A stretch of 64,000 nucleotides of DNA from Marinicauda salina (GCF_003122085.1 NZ_QEXV01000004.1:1-64000); one strand, 5' to 3'. Counted from the stretch's first letter, positions 9,088-19,016 are shown. Notes: a model not told the origin generated them from the sequence alone. Program-made: numbers and translations.

Positions 9088-9650
9088 GGGCCGCGAAGCA
9101 AGCCGAAGCCGGGCGAGGCGTCAATGGGGCGGGGGTATTGCGGCCAAGCGCCGGCGTCGGCGAGTAGCGTTCTCCTCCCCCGCTTGCGGGGGGTGAGGCC
9201 GCCCAGATCGATCCGGTGGATCGATCGACCGGCCGAACGACAGCACAGCTGACGGAGGGGGGATGACGCCGACGCCGCCCCCCTCCCCCGTGAACGGGGG
9301 AGGACACCCGCCGCCGCGCCTGCTGCATCCTCAACCGCGCTTTTTCTCGGTCCTTGGGCTTGCCTGTCATCGCGGAAGCGGGGAACCCAAGGACCCAGTA
9401 CGGCAGCGGCGCCGCGTTCTCCAGCCTGGGCCCTTGGATCAAGTCCAAGGGCCGAGCCGGATTGGGTTGCGATACGGATAGCGACATCTCGCCGGGCGCG
9501 TTGAACGATCTCGTCGTCCTCCCAGCGCAAGCTGGGATCCAGCGGAGGGCACGCGCCGGCGTTCGCGTTCCACGCTCTCTGGGTCCTGACTGGAGTTCAC
9601 CCCTGACCCCGATCCGGGGTCAGGAGAACGAGGAGAGGGGGCGTCGCCTC

Positions 9651-9745
9651 CTGAACCTCCGGCCGACCGGAGGGAGAGCCGGGGCCTCCGGGCGACTATT
9701 CGCCGAGAGGTCCCGGATCGCGCCTGCGGCGCGTCCGGGAATTCA
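9651..9745. repeat. Composite 94-base repeat F5, copy 1
   Basis: This element contains two hairpins: CCTCCGG/CCGGAGG at its left end and CCCGGATCGCGCC/GGCGCGTCCGGG at its right end, finishing in AATTCA. A second copy at 62023-62116 matches at about 85 of 94 positions by eye. The right-hand hairpin is the one also found inside uvrB. Confidence 0.8.
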
Positions 9746-10008
9746 CCCGTTTGATGGAAGGGCGGCGTTTCCTCCCTCCCCTTGATGGGGAGGGAAGGCC
9801 GCGCAGCGGCCAGGGTGGGGTGAATGCCCAACGGCGCTGCGTGTTCGCCCCCCACCCGACCCGGCCTGCGGCCGGGCGTTCGAGCCTCGAAACCCTCCCC
9901 TGGAGTGTTTCGCGCGCGGCGCGCGCCGGCTCTCACCCCCACGAGGGGGAGGGAGGGGCGCGTAGCGCCATAGCGCCTTCGCACGCTCGGGGGCCATGCC
10001 ATGCTCGG

Positions 10009-10098
10009 CCTCATCCTGAGGCGCCCGATCCCCTTGACCCTTCGAGGCCCGGCTTCGCCGGGCGCCTCAGGATAAGGGGATCGGGCCTCGAAGGATGG
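10009..10098. repeat. F1 palindromic repeat, solo copy
   Basis: The repeat begins CCTCATCCTGAGGCGCCCGA, has an inner hairpin GGCCCGGCTTCGCCGGGC, and ends CCTCGAAGGATGGG. It is almost identical to the copy at 49391-49479, including about ten bases of left flank (GCTCGG/ACTCGG). Here it has no associated nuclease ORF. Confidence 0.85.
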
Positions 10099-10105
10099 GC
10101 GCCCC

Positions 10106-11122
10106 TCACCCGCCGCCCTCGCTCGGGCCGCGGGCGCTGTCGGGGGTGACGGATTCGCCGAGACCGAGATTGTCGAGGCCGCCGCTGCGCTCGGCGCGCT
10201 CCATGCGGCGCAGGAGTTCGGGGGCGTCGATCGCCTCGCGGCGGTCGTTCCTGAGCCCGGCCAGGATGCGCTGGATGGCGGAGGGGTCGGCGCCGAGCTC
10301 CTCGAGCTCGAAAGCCAGCCGGCTCATGTCGACGAGGAATTCCGGTGCCTCCTCGCCGGGCTGGCTGAGGCCGAACTGGGCCAGCCGCGCCGACATCGGG
10401 TTGGGTTCGTCGCCGCACTCGCCGGCCTCGAGATTGGCTTCAGACGAGGACAGGCAGAAGCCCTCGTTGACGCTCTCCTCGGCGCCTTCGGTTCCCCGGG
10501 CGACGGCGAACTCCTCGAGCCGGCGCGCCGCCGCGCGCGCGGCGATGTCGGCCAGGCTGGGCGGGGCCTCCGTCGCGGGGGCTGCTGCGGCGCGGGCCGG
10601 GGTCGTCTCGATGGCTTCGTCGGGATCCCGCGGCGCGGCGGGGACGTCGGGCAGGCGCGCTTCGGCGGGGGCGGGTTCGCCGGTCCCGCCCGGCGCGGTG
10701 AGGATGCGCGCGTCGGCGCGGGCGGGCTCAGGCTGGGTGTCCGGTTCGGGTTCTGGCGCGGGTTCGGGGGCGGGTTCCGGCTCGGGCGCCGCATCGCCGT
10801 CCGTCTCCGCCGCGTCGTCGGTCTCGCCGCGCCCGGGCTCATTGAGCGGGGCGTCGGTGACGGCGTCCTCGCCGGCGACCGTGTAGAGGCGGACATCGAC
10901 CGCGGCGGGGCCGGACGCGACGTCGGGGGCGTCATGGACGGGAATCGCCAGGAGCGCGTAGAGCGCGGCGACATGGACGGCGAACGCCCCGGCGGCCGCG
11001 ATCAGCGGGTAGCGGACATCCGGGTCTCTCCAGGCCAGTCGGGCGAGCCGGAGAACCGCCTTGGGGCGTTGAAGAAATCGCGTCACGGGCCAAGAGATGG
11101 CCGAGCGCGCGCGCGGCTTCAA
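10106..11122 (-). CDS. TonB-like anchored Pro/Glu-rich protein, unknown function
   Basis: This 338-residue protein has an N-terminal basic region, one transmembrane segment (about residues 40-60) and a long periplasmic stretch rich in PEPEPAPEP repeats. The C-terminal part has alpha-helical character (LADIAARAAARRLEEFAVA and LRNDRREAIDAPELLRRME) and two cysteines (FCLSSSE and GECGDE). The layout resembles TonB or TolA energy transducers, but I see no recognisable TonB C-terminal domain. The start is uncertain: TTG 11122 gives the longest frame and GTG 11086 is an alternative, with no clear ribosome site at either. The 3' end abuts the repeat island. Confidence 0.55.
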   Translation of the reverse strand: MKPRARSAISWPVTRFLQRPKAVLRLARLAWRDPDVRYPLIAAAGAFAVHVAALYALLAIPVHDAPDVASGPAAVDVRLYTVAGEDAVTDAPLNEPGRGETDDAAETDGDAAPEPEPAPEPAPEPEPDTQPEPARADARILTAPGGTGEPAPAEARLPDVPAAPRDPDEAIETTPARAAAAPATEAPPSLADIAARAAARRLEEFAVARGTEGAEESVNEGFCLSSSEANLEAGECGDEPNPMSARLAQFGLSQPGEEAPEFLVDMSRLAFELEELGADPSAIQRILAGLRNDRREAIDAPELLRRMERAERSGGLDNLGLGESVTPDSARGPSEGGG

Positions 11123-11163
11123 ATGAAAACCGCCGCCGCCGGGCGGCGCGGCGTGCGTTCGGC

Positions 11164-11316
11164 CTAGCGGGCGTCCGCCGAGGCGACGGCGAAGTCGGCG
11201 TGCACGCCGGAGCCGGCGCTGGCTTCGGTGAACAGCAGCAGGGTGAAGACGAGCGCAGCGGCCGCGAGAATGAGGCCGAGGCTTCCGCCGGAGGCGTTGT
11301 TGCGCGTCTTGGTCAT
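11164..11316 (-). CDS. Small single-pass membrane or exported peptide
   Basis: The 50-residue product (starting MTKTRNNASGG) has one hydrophobic segment at about residues 12-31 (SLGLILAAAALVFTLLLF) and a small hydrophilic tail. A GGAGGG ribosome site lies six to eight bases upstream of ATG 11316, which supports this start over an in-frame one further upstream. It may be a type II signal-anchor peptide or a secreted peptide after cleavage near EASAG. It lies 41 bases upstream of the TonB-like gene on the same strand, so the two may be cotranscribed. Confidence 0.5.
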   Translation of the reverse strand: MTKTRNNASGGSLGLILAAAALVFTLLLFTEASAGSGVHADFAVASADAR

Positions 11317-11493
11317 GCGTCCCTCCATGCGCGGCGTATCGGGACTGTCCCGATAGGGGGCGCCGCGTCCCTGTCGCTGCAAACGCTGGGCCGGATTCCT
11401 GACCGGGCTTGGCCGGGATTGCGGCGGAAGCGTGAATTATTGCGGCGAAACGGGGGCGCCGGGCGCTTGTGGAGGCCGCGGGAGCGGCGATAG

Positions 11494-12759
<1,266 letters not shown>

Positions 12760-12888
12760 GGTCTATCGGCGCAGTCTATGGCTGAGAACGCAATTACTTG
12801 TTGGATTTATATGGAAACCGGCGCCATGCTGCAGGCGTAGTTTTCCGGCGGCGCGAGCCGCCCGCAGCGATCACCAGGAGACAGCCCG

Positions 12889-13356
12889 ATGGATATCAAT
12901 ATGGGTCTGAGCGCAAACCAGCGCGAGGTCATGGCCGGCGCGGTCACCCGCCTGCTGGCGGACACCTACGCGCTCTATTTCAAGACGCACGCCTATCACT
13001 GGAACGTCACCGGGCCGCGCTTCCACGCGCTGCACAACATGTTCGAGGAGCAGTATCGCGAGATGTGGGAGGCGGTCGACGAGATCGCCGAACGCGTCCG
13101 CGCGCTGGGCGTCAACGCGCCGATCTCCTATGACGAGATGATGGAGAGCGCGTCGATCAAGGCCGACAAGAAGACGCCCGACGCCGACGGGATGGTGGCC
13201 AATCTCGTCGCCGGCCACGAGCAGGTCGTGCGCACCGCCCGCGAAGTGCTCGCGCTCGCCGACGAGCACGATGACGAGGCGACGGCCGACCTCGTCGCCC
13301 CGCGGGTGTCCGCCCACGAGAAGACCGCCTGGATGCTGCGCGCGACGCTGGGCTAG
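12889..13356 (+). CDS. dps: Dps-family DNA-binding ferritin
   Basis: This 155-residue ferritin-like protein stores iron and protects DNA from oxidative damage as a dodecamer. The inter-subunit ferroxidase ligands lie in KTHAYHWNVTGPRFHALH and in the following MFEEQYREMWEAVDEIAER helix. The N-terminus is short and not very basic, so DNA binding may be weak. A ribosome site AGGAGA lies about nine bases upstream of ATG 12889, and a strong intrinsic terminator follows at 13395-13420, so it is probably monocistronic. No peroxide-regulator box could be identified with confidence. Confidence 0.93.
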   Translation: MDINMGLSANQREVMAGAVTRLLADTYALYFKTHAYHWNVTGPRFHALHNMFEEQYREMWEAVDEIAERVRALGVNAPISYDEMMESASIKADKKTPDADGMVANLVAGHEQVVRTAREVLALADEHDDEATADLVAPRVSAHEKTAWMLRATLG

Positions 13357-13394
13357 GCGCGCTCCGCCTTTCCGTCACCAACCGACCGACTGGA

Positions 13395-13420
13395 CCCCGC
13401 CTGGAGACCGGCGGGGTTTT
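13395..13420 (+). terminator. Rho-independent terminator after dps
   Basis: A seven-base-pair stem CCCCGCC/GGCGGGG with an eight-base loop is followed directly by TTTT. It lies 39 bases after the dps stop codon. Confidence 0.85.
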
Positions 13421-13518
13421 CCATCTCGACGCGGCGCGCCGGGAGGACGGGCGCTGTCGATGCTTGATGCGTGGACCGCGCCGGCTAACCTTTCTCCCGA
13501 GGGAATCGGGGAGAAATC

Positions 13519-15921
13519 ATGTCCAGCCTGTCCAGAAGCCTGAAAGCGTCGTGGCTCGGCGGCGCGGCCGCCTGTCTCGTCTTCACCGCGGCCGCCGCCG
13601 CCCAGGACGCGCCGATCGTCCAGCCCGGCGCGCCCGGCGAGACGGCGCGGCAACTCAGCTCCGACGAGGCCGTCCGCATCGCCGGCAACTCCTATTCGGC
13701 CGACGATGTCCGCTTCATGCAGGACATGATCCTGCACCACCACCAGGCCGTCGAGATGTCGGTCCTGGTCGATGAGCGCACCAATTCGCCGGCCCTGCGC
13801 GCCGTCGCCGGCCGGATCCAGGCCTCCCAGGCCGACGAGATCGCCTTCATGCAGACCTGGCTGCGCCGGCGCGGCGAGGACGCGCCGGACCCGGCCGACG
13901 ATCCGCACGCCGGACATGGCGGCCACGGCACGATGGCGGGCATGGCGACGCCCGATCAGATGGCCCGGCTGGCGGACGCCAGCGGGACGGCGTTCGAGAC
14001 GCTGTTCCTGGAGCTGATGATCGCCCATCACGAGGGCGCGGTGGAGATGGTCGACCACCTGCTCGACCAGCCGGGCTCGGCCTACGATCCGGTCCTCTAC
14101 GAGTTCGTCGGCGACGTGAAGAACGAGCAGCAGGCCGAGATCCGGCGGATGGCCGCGCTGCTGCGCGAGTTGTCCGGCGATCCGCGCTCGAGCCTGGCCG
14201 GCGGGTTCCGCGACGCCGAGCAGGCGATCAGCAATCTGAGTCTCGTGGCGAGCCTGCCCAAGCCGACGGGCTTCTTCGATCCCGACAATCCCGCCGGCCT
14301 GCCACCGGCGGTTCCCGAGGAGGCCGCGGAGGAGGAGAGCGACGAAGACGAGGCGCGCTACGGCGAACGCTCGCCCTTCCTCGAATTCTCCAACACCGAC
14401 ATGGCCTTCTCCGGCGATCTGATGGCGGCGGGGAATTATCACGGCTTCAACCTGTACCGCCTCGACCGCGACGAACCGCGCCTGATCAGCTCAGTCGTGT
14501 GCCCGGGCGGGCAGGGCGACCTCTCCATCGTCGGCGACCTGCTGTTCATGTCCGTCCAGGAGACCCGCGCGCGCGTCGATTGCGGCCTCGAGGGCGTGAG
14601 CGGGGATGCGAGCCCCGAGCGCTTCCGCGGCCTGCGCATCTTCGACATCTCCGAGCCGACCGCGCCGCGCCAGGTCGGCCAGGTGCAGACCTGCCGGGGC
14701 TCGCACACCCATTCGGTGGTCTCCGGGCCGGATCCCGACGGCGTCATCATCGTCTACAACTCGGGCACCAGCTCGGTCCGGCCGGAGGAAGAGCTCGCCG
14801 GCTGCGTCGGCGAGGTTCCCGGCGACGACCGCACCGCGCTGTTCCGCATCGACGTCATCGCCGTGCCCGTCGACGACCCGTCGCAGGCGGCCATCATCGA
14901 CAGCCCGACCGTGTTCGCCGACGACGAGACGGGCCGCATCGCCGGGCTCTGGCAGGGCGGCGATCACGGCGAGGGCACGCAGACGACGAGCCGCACCGAC
15001 GAGTGCCACGACATCACCGTCTTCCCCTCGGCCGATCTCGCCGCCGGGGCGTGCTCGGGCAACGGCGTCATCTTCGACATCTCCGACCCGCGCGCGCCGC
15101 GCCGGATCGACGCGGTGACCGATCCCGGCTTCGCCTACTGGCACTCGGCGACCTTCACCAATGACGGGACCCGCGTGGTCTTCACCGACGAGTGGGGCGG
15201 GGGCGGCCGGCCGCGCTGCCGCGCCCAGGACCCGCGCGACTGGGGCGCCGACGCGATCTACGACATCGTCGACGGCCGGCTCGAGTTCCGCAGCTATTAC
15301 AAGCTGCCCGCCGCGCAGTCCGAGATGGAGAACTGCGTCGCCCACAACGGCTCGATCGTTCCGGTGCCCGGCCGGGACATCTTCGTCCAGGCCTGGTACC
15401 AGGGCGGGGTGTCGGTGATCGACTTCACCGATCCCGCCGAGCCGGTCGAGATCGCCTATTTCGACCGCGGCCCGGTCAGCGAGGAGCACCTGGTCACCGG
15501 CGGCTACTGGTCGACCTACTGGTATGACGGGCGCATCTACGCCACGGCGATCGTGCGCGGGCTCGACGTGTTCGAACTCGCGCCGAGCGAGCATCTGAGC
15601 GAGAACGAGATCGCCGCCGCCGCGCTCGCCGACCAGGGCGGGACGTTCAATCCGCAGCAGCAATTCCCGGTCAGCTGGCCCGACCATCCCGTCGTCGGGC
15701 TGGCCTATCTCGACCAGCTGCAGCGCGACGAGGCGCTCACCGGCGAGACGGCCGCGGACATCTCCGCGACGCTGAGGCGGGCCGCCGACCGCTTCGAGGA
15801 CGAGGCGGGCGACGCCGCGCTCGCCGATCGGCTCGAGGCGCTGGCCGGCGAGCTTTCGGGCGACGGCCGGGCGGGCGCCCTGCGCGCGACGATGCAGGGC
15901 GTCGCCGCGGCGCTGCGCTAG
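13519..15921 (+). CDS. Exported DUF305-LVIVD fusion protein
   Basis: The 800-residue protein has a signal peptide (about residues 1-28, cleavage near AAAAAQ) and then a DUF305 domain (about 45-225). DUF305 is a ferritin-like four-helix family linked to copper handling; its histidine motifs MQDMILHHHQAVEMS and MIAHHEGAVEMVDHLL are both present, with a His/Gly-rich HAGHGGHGTMAG loop between. From about residue 290 to 700 there is a beta-propeller-like region of LVIVD-type repeats (for example LRIFDISEPTAPRQVGQVQ, GVIFDISDPRAPRRIDAV, GGVSVIDFTDPAEPVEIAYF) with several cysteines. The C-terminus is helical. I infer a periplasmic or surface metal-related protein; the partner is unknown. It lies alone between two hairpin terminators. 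Confidence 0.85.
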   Translation: MSSLSRSLKASWLGGAAACLVFTAAAAAQDAPIVQPGAPGETARQLSSDEAVRIAGNSYSADDVRFMQDMILHHHQAVEMSVLVDERTNSPALRAVAGRIQASQADEIAFMQTWLRRRGEDAPDPADDPHAGHGGHGTMAGMATPDQMARLADASGTAFETLFLELMIAHHEGAVEMVDHLLDQPGSAYDPVLYEFVGDVKNEQQAEIRRMAALLRELSGDPRSSLAGGFRDAEQAISNLSLVASLPKPTGFFDPDNPAGLPPAVPEEAAEEESDEDEARYGERSPFLEFSNTDMAFSGDLMAAGNYHGFNLYRLDRDEPRLISSVVCPGGQGDLSIVGDLLFMSVQETRARVDCGLEGVSGDASPERFRGLRIFDISEPTAPRQVGQVQTCRGSHTHSVVSGPDPDGVIIVYNSGTSSVRPEEELAGCVGEVPGDDRTALFRIDVIAVPVDDPSQAAIIDSPTVFADDETGRIAGLWQGGDHGEGTQTTSRTDECHDITVFPSADLAAGACSGNGVIFDISDPRAPRRIDAVTDPGFAYWHSATFTNDGTRVVFTDEWGGGGRPRCRAQDPRDWGADAIYDIVDGRLEFRSYYKLPAAQSEMENCVAHNGSIVPVPGRDIFVQAWYQGGVSVIDFTDPAEPVEIAYFDRGPVSEEHLVTGGYWSTYWYDGRIYATAIVRGLDVFELAPSEHLSENEIAAAALADQGGTFNPQQQFPVSWPDHPVVGLAYLDQLQRDEALTGETAADISATLRRAADRFEDEAGDAALADRLEALAGELSGDGRAGALRATMQGVAAALR

Positions 15922-15936
15922 TCGGGGTCCATCCGC

Positions 15937-15973
15937 AAAAAAAGAGCCGGGCCCGCTCGTCGCGGCGCCCGGC
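15937..15973 (-). terminator. Rho-independent terminator, minus-strand reading
   Basis: A GCCGGGC/GCCCGGC stem (46-52 with 67-73 of this block) is preceded on the plus strand by seven A residues, giving a T-tract when read on the minus strand. It could end leftward transcription from the LysR gene and also serve the convergent DUF305 gene. Confidence 0.65.
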
Positions 15974-16426
15974 CCAGTCTTGCATACGTCGTCGGGGAGG
16001 AGACGGTATGCGATGCGGGGGACGACGGGGCCGGAGGGGGAGGAGGGGAACGCGGCCCCGCCGTCGATGACCGGCTATATGCTTCAGGAATTGTTGCGAT
16101 AGAAGCCACGCGCGCGGGCAGCGGCTATGCAATTCTGCTGCGCCGCAACAATCCGGCCGTCCCGCCGCCGCATTGTCGTCACGATCGGGGGGCGGGGTGA
16201 TCTGACGGTTTCGGCGGCGGCTGCGCGAACGCAACGGCTCGCGCCGCGCCTGCTCCCCTCATCTCACTTCTCCCCTCCGGGAGGGGAGACGGGACGTCGG
16301 CGTCGGCGCGTGTTTCGCGGAACACCGCGCCGGGGCGTGGCGCGAGAGATGAGCGCCCTTCCTCCCACCCTCCCCCTCCGTGGGGAGGGTGGGCCGGCCC
16401 TCGTCCTTCGAGACGCCCCGATCCCT
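15974..16426. other. Gene-free spacer with inverted repeats
   Basis: No gene was seen. An imperfect inverted repeat GCATACGTC...GACGGTATGC spans 15982-16011. CTCCCCTCC/GGGAGGGGAG and CCCACCCTCCCC/GGGGAGGGTGGG hairpins lie near 16269-16288 and 16367-16393. A partial F1-family repeat (CCTCGTCCTTCGAGACGCCC) occupies about 16398-16425 and touches the LysR stop codon. An identical stretch occurs near 61827. Confidence 0.6.
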
Positions 16427-17320
16427 TCACCGCTTCCAGCGGCGGGCCTCCTCGACCAGGAATTCGCGGAAGGCGGTCACCCGGCGCGAGCCCTTCAGCT
16501 CCTCGGGATAGATGAAATAGGTCTCGAAGGGCGGGCCCTCGATCTCGGGCAGGACGCGCGCCAGGCGCTCGTTCTCGCGGGCGACGTAGTCGGGCAGGCT
16601 GGCCACGCCCATGCCCGCTTCGGCGGCCTTCATGATGCCGTTGATCGTGTTGACCTCGACGGCGGGCTCGCGCGGCGGCGCGCCGTCGGGCCGGCCGATC
16701 GTCAGGTGCCAGTTGAGATTGGGGATCGGCGCGAGATGGCGCGGGCCGTAGGCGACCATGTCGTGGGCGTCGAGCCCGGCGGCGTCGGCCGGCGCGCCGC
16801 GCGCCTCGAGATAGCCGTGGCTGGCGTAGAGATGCTGGCTCACGTCCATCAGCTTGCGCTGGATGAGCTCGTTCTGGGTCGCCGGCCAGGGCCGGATGGC
16901 CGCGTCGGCCTCGAGATTGGCGATGTCGAGCTCGTTGTCGGCGAGGATGAGCCGGACCCGGATCTGGGGATAGGCCTCGCGGAAGCGCGCCAGCCGCGGC
17001 GCCAGCCAGATCGCGCCCATCGCCGTGGGCGCGGTGACGCGCAGCAGGCCCGTCGGCTCGTCGCGCGTGTCGTGGACCAGCGATTCCGCGGCGGCGACCT
17101 TGGCGGCCATCTCGTGGGCGGCGGCGAACAGCAGGCGGCCCGGCTCGGTGAGCAGCAATCCGCGCGGATGGCGATGGAACAGCTTCACGCCGAGATCGTC
17201 CTCGAGCGCGGAGATCTGCCGGCTGACCGCCGATTGCGACAGGTTGAGAAGCTCGGCCGCGCCGGTGAGCGAGCCCGCCTCGGCGGCGGCGTGGAAGGTC
17301 TTGAGCTTGTCCCAGTCCAT
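16427..17320 (-). CDS. LysR-family transcriptional regulator
   Basis: This 297-residue regulator has an N-terminal winged helix-turn-helix (residues 1-60, including AAEAGSLTGAAELLNLSQSA and ISALEDDLGVKLFHR) and a C-terminal substrate-binding effector domain (about 90-295). The start at ATG 17320 is supported by MDWDKLKTFHAAAEAG, which is where LysR proteins begin, and a GGGAGA ribosome site. The regulated gene is not obvious. LysR genes are usually divergent from their targets, but the upstream side here is a repeat block. The next upstream genes (an ABC exporter and trxB) are on the same strand. Confidence 0.9.
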   Translation of the reverse strand: MDWDKLKTFHAAAEAGSLTGAAELLNLSQSAVSRQISALEDDLGVKLFHRHPRGLLLTEPGRLLFAAAHEMAAKVAAAESLVHDTRDEPTGLLRVTAPTAMGAIWLAPRLARFREAYPQIRVRLILADNELDIANLEADAAIRPWPATQNELIQRKLMDVSQHLYASHGYLEARGAPADAAGLDAHDMVAYGPRHLAPIPNLNWHLTIGRPDGAPPREPAVEVNTINGIMKAAEAGMGVASLPDYVARENERLARVLPEIEGPPFETYFIYPEELKGSRRVTAFREFLVEEARRWKR

Positions 17321-17470
17321 GATCGTCTCCCACCCCCGATCGGGTGGATATAGGCGGAGTCGGGAGGCGGCGCGAGCGGGGGAGCAAGAAAGGGATGAGG
17401 GCGAACGCAGCGTTGGCGGTTCGCCGGGACATGCTCCAACTCGCCACCCAGAATTTAATGCAACACTCGT

Positions 17471-17520
17471 CCTCATCCTGAGGTGCTCGATCCCGTTTTC
17501 GGGATCGAGCCTCGAAGGAT
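17471..17520. repeat. F1 palindrome, left flank of the deleted GIY-YIG unit
   Basis: The repeat begins CCTCATCCTGAGGTGCTCGA and ends CCTCGAAGGAT, with GATCCCGTTTTCGGGATC inside. It ends 16 bases before the start codon of the GIY-YIG remnant, as the copy at 49391-49479 does before the full-length gene. Confidence 0.8.
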
Positions 17521-17536
17521 CGGGAGCCGCGCGCCG

Positions 17537-17620
17537 ATGATCGCCTGGGTCTGCATTCTGCGCTGCGCGGATGGTTCCTATTACACGGGTTCGCATCGCG
17601 GCGGCCGGCCGCGCTCGTGA
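17537..17620 (+). pseudogene. Internally deleted GIY-YIG nuclease ORF (27 codons)
   Basis: The reading frame encodes 27 residues. Residues 1-22 match the N-terminus of the GIY-YIG protein at 49493-49795 (MIAWVCILRCADGSYYTGS, then HRG), and the last residues GRPRS match its C-terminus (GRPRA). The missing part corresponds to 49559-49777, that is 219 bases or 73 codons, bounded in the full gene by a CGCGGC direct repeat at each end. Deletion between these repeats would give exactly this product in frame. The catalytic arginine and glutamate are lost, so it cannot be an active nuclease. It is flanked on both sides by F1 palindromes. Confidence 0.85.
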
Positions 17621-17682
17621 GATCCCGATCCCCTCGTCCTTCGAGGCCCGGCTTCGCCTGGCGCCTCAGGATGAGGGGATCT
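17621..17682. repeat. F1 palindrome, right flank of the deleted GIY-YIG unit
   Basis: The repeat starts GATCCCGATCCCCTCGTCCT directly after the remnant's stop codon, contains GGCCCGGCTTCGCC, and ends CCTCAGGATGAGGGGATC. The same arrangement follows the full-length GIY-YIG gene at 49806. Confidence 0.8.
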
Positions 17683-17756
17683 CGAGCAAGGCGGGGGGAT
17701 GAAACGGGGAGACACGCCATTTCCCTCGGCGCGCACCACGCTCGATATGGCCCCCC

Positions 17757-19016
17757 TCACACCCTTATCGTCATGCCGTCGGCGAGCGAGTTGCGATAGG
17801 CCCGCCAGGCCGGGAAGACGCCCAATAGCGCGGCGGCGGCGGTCACCCCGGCGACGACGGCGACGTCGTACGCCCCGGGCGCCAGCGCGGGCAGGATGAT
17901 GCCGTAGCGCGTCTCCAGGATCGGCGCGGCGAGGCTGAGCGCGCCGTAGGTGATCCCCGTCCCGGCCGCCGCGCCGAGGAAGGCCAGCATCGCCGCCTCG
18001 CTCACCAGCAGCGCGAAGATGTGGCGCGGCCGGGCGCCGAGCGCGCGCAGGATCGCCATCTCGCGGCGGCGTTCGTTGAGGCTGGTGAGGATGGCGCTGA
18101 GGATGGAGACGAGCCCGGCCAGCACGACGAAGGCCGCGACGACGGCGAGCGTGCGTTCGGCCGCGCCCACGACGCTCCACAGCTGGGTGAGCGCGACGCC
18201 GGGGATGATCGCCTGCAGGGGCTCGCCCGGATAGGTGTTGATCTGGCGCTGCAGCCTGAGCGCGACGGTCGGCGTCTCCAGCCCGACGAAGAAGGCGGTG
18301 ATCTGGTCGACGGCGAGATCGTCTTCGTGAAGCTCGTCCTCGTGAAGATGCGTGCCCGCCCCGGTCGGACCCTCGAGATGGATCGCCTCGATGGCTTCCA
18401 GCGAGACGAAGACCGAGCGGTCTATGGGCGTGCCGGTGGGTTCGAGCACGCCGGCGATCGTGAAGGGATTGGCCTCGTGCTGGACGAAGCTCACCTCCCC
18501 GCCGCCATGGGCGACGACGATCTCCTCGCCGGCGGAATATTCGAGCTCACGCGCCACGCTGGCGCCGACGACGGCCTCGAACAGCCCGTCCATCTCGCCG
18601 CCCTGGGCGAAGCCGATCTCGCGCCCGCCAGCGTAGCGATAGCGTTCGAAGAAGCGGTTGTCGGTTCCCACGACGCGGAAGCCGCGATGGGAGTCGCCCA
18701 GCGAGATCGGGACGGTCCACTCCACGCCCGGCGCGTTCGCCACGGCCTGGTAGCTCTCCCAGGAAATGGCGTTGGTCGCGTCGCCGATGTGGAAGACCGC
18801 GTAGAGCAGCAGGTTCACCGGGCTCGAGCGCGCCCCGACGATGAGGTCGGTTCCGGAGATGGTGTTCTCGAAGCTCGTGCGCGCGCCGTGGCGGACCTTC
18901 TCCACGCCGAGGAAGAGCGTCACCGAGATGGCCACGGTAAGCGCGGTCAGAAGCGCGGTGGCGCGCCGGTTGGCGATCGAGCGCCAGGCGAGGCGAAAGA
19001 GCGGAAATCCGGTCAT
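17757..19016 (-). CDS. FtsX/MacB-type ABC transporter permease
   Basis: The 419-residue protein has the FtsX-like topology: one N-terminal transmembrane segment (about 20-40), a large extracytoplasmic domain (about 45-285) and three C-terminal segments (about 290-400). The cytoplasmic coupling loop is SLNERRREMAILRALGARPR. The extracytoplasmic domain carries a notable His/Asp/Glu-rich patch, HLHEDELHEDD, near residue 235. ATG 19016 overlaps the ATPase stop codon by four bases (ATGA), which indicates translational coupling. The pair is probably an exporter or mechanotransmission complex. The acidic/histidine patch hints at divalent metals, but no substrate can be assigned. Confidence 0.85.
   Translation of the reverse strand: MTGFPLFRLAWRSIANRRATALLTALTVAISVTLFLGVEKVRHGARTSFENTISGTDLIVGARSSPVNLLLYAVFHIGDATNAISWESYQAVANAPGVEWTVPISLGDSHRGFRVVGTDNRFFERYRYAGGREIGFAQGGEMDGLFEAVVGASVARELEYSAGEEIVVAHGGGEVSFVQHEANPFTIAGVLEPTGTPIDRSVFVSLEAIEAIHLEGPTGAGTHLHEDELHEDDLAVDQITAFFVGLETPTVALRLQRQINTYPGEPLQAIIPGVALTQLWSVVGAAERTLAVVAAFVVLAGLVSILSAILTSLNERRREMAILRALGARPRHIFALLVSEAAMLAFLGAAAGTGITYGALSLAAPILETRYGIILPALAPGAYDVAVVAGVTAAAALLGVFPAWRAYRNSLADGMTIRV

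Larger units (their letters stand above)
9088..10105. repeat. One-kilobase island of dispersed palindromic repeats
   Basis: I see no gene in this 1-kb gap between two minus-strand genes. From left to right it holds a 29-base repeat shared with 1001-1029 (9139-9167); CTCCCCC/GGGGGAG hairpins (9172-9195 and 9286-9303); a GGTCCTTGGG...CCCAAGGACC pair (9349-9394); a CCCTTGGATCAAGTCCAAGGG palindrome split over 9430-9450; CCCAGCGCAAGCTGGG (9518-9533); a CTGACCCCGATCCGGGGTCAG palindrome near 9603-9623; the composite element at 9651-9745; a CTCCCC...GGGGAG hairpin near 9772-9795; and an F1 palindrome (10009-10098). Open frames across it are non-coding in composition. Confidence 0.8.

Noticed and set aside
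9088-10105. Several open frames in the repeat island
   Set aside because: They run through palindromes, lack ribosome sites, and their translations have no resemblance to any family.
10106-11122. Calling the Pro/Glu-rich anchored protein a TonB protein
   Set aside because: The C-terminal domain typical of TonB was not recognised, and there are no ExbB/ExbD genes next to it.
16427-17596. A 389-residue LysR protein beginning at 17596
   Set aside because: The first 90 or so residues are unrelated to LysR proteins and cover the F1 repeat and the GIY-YIG remnant; the true start is at 17320.
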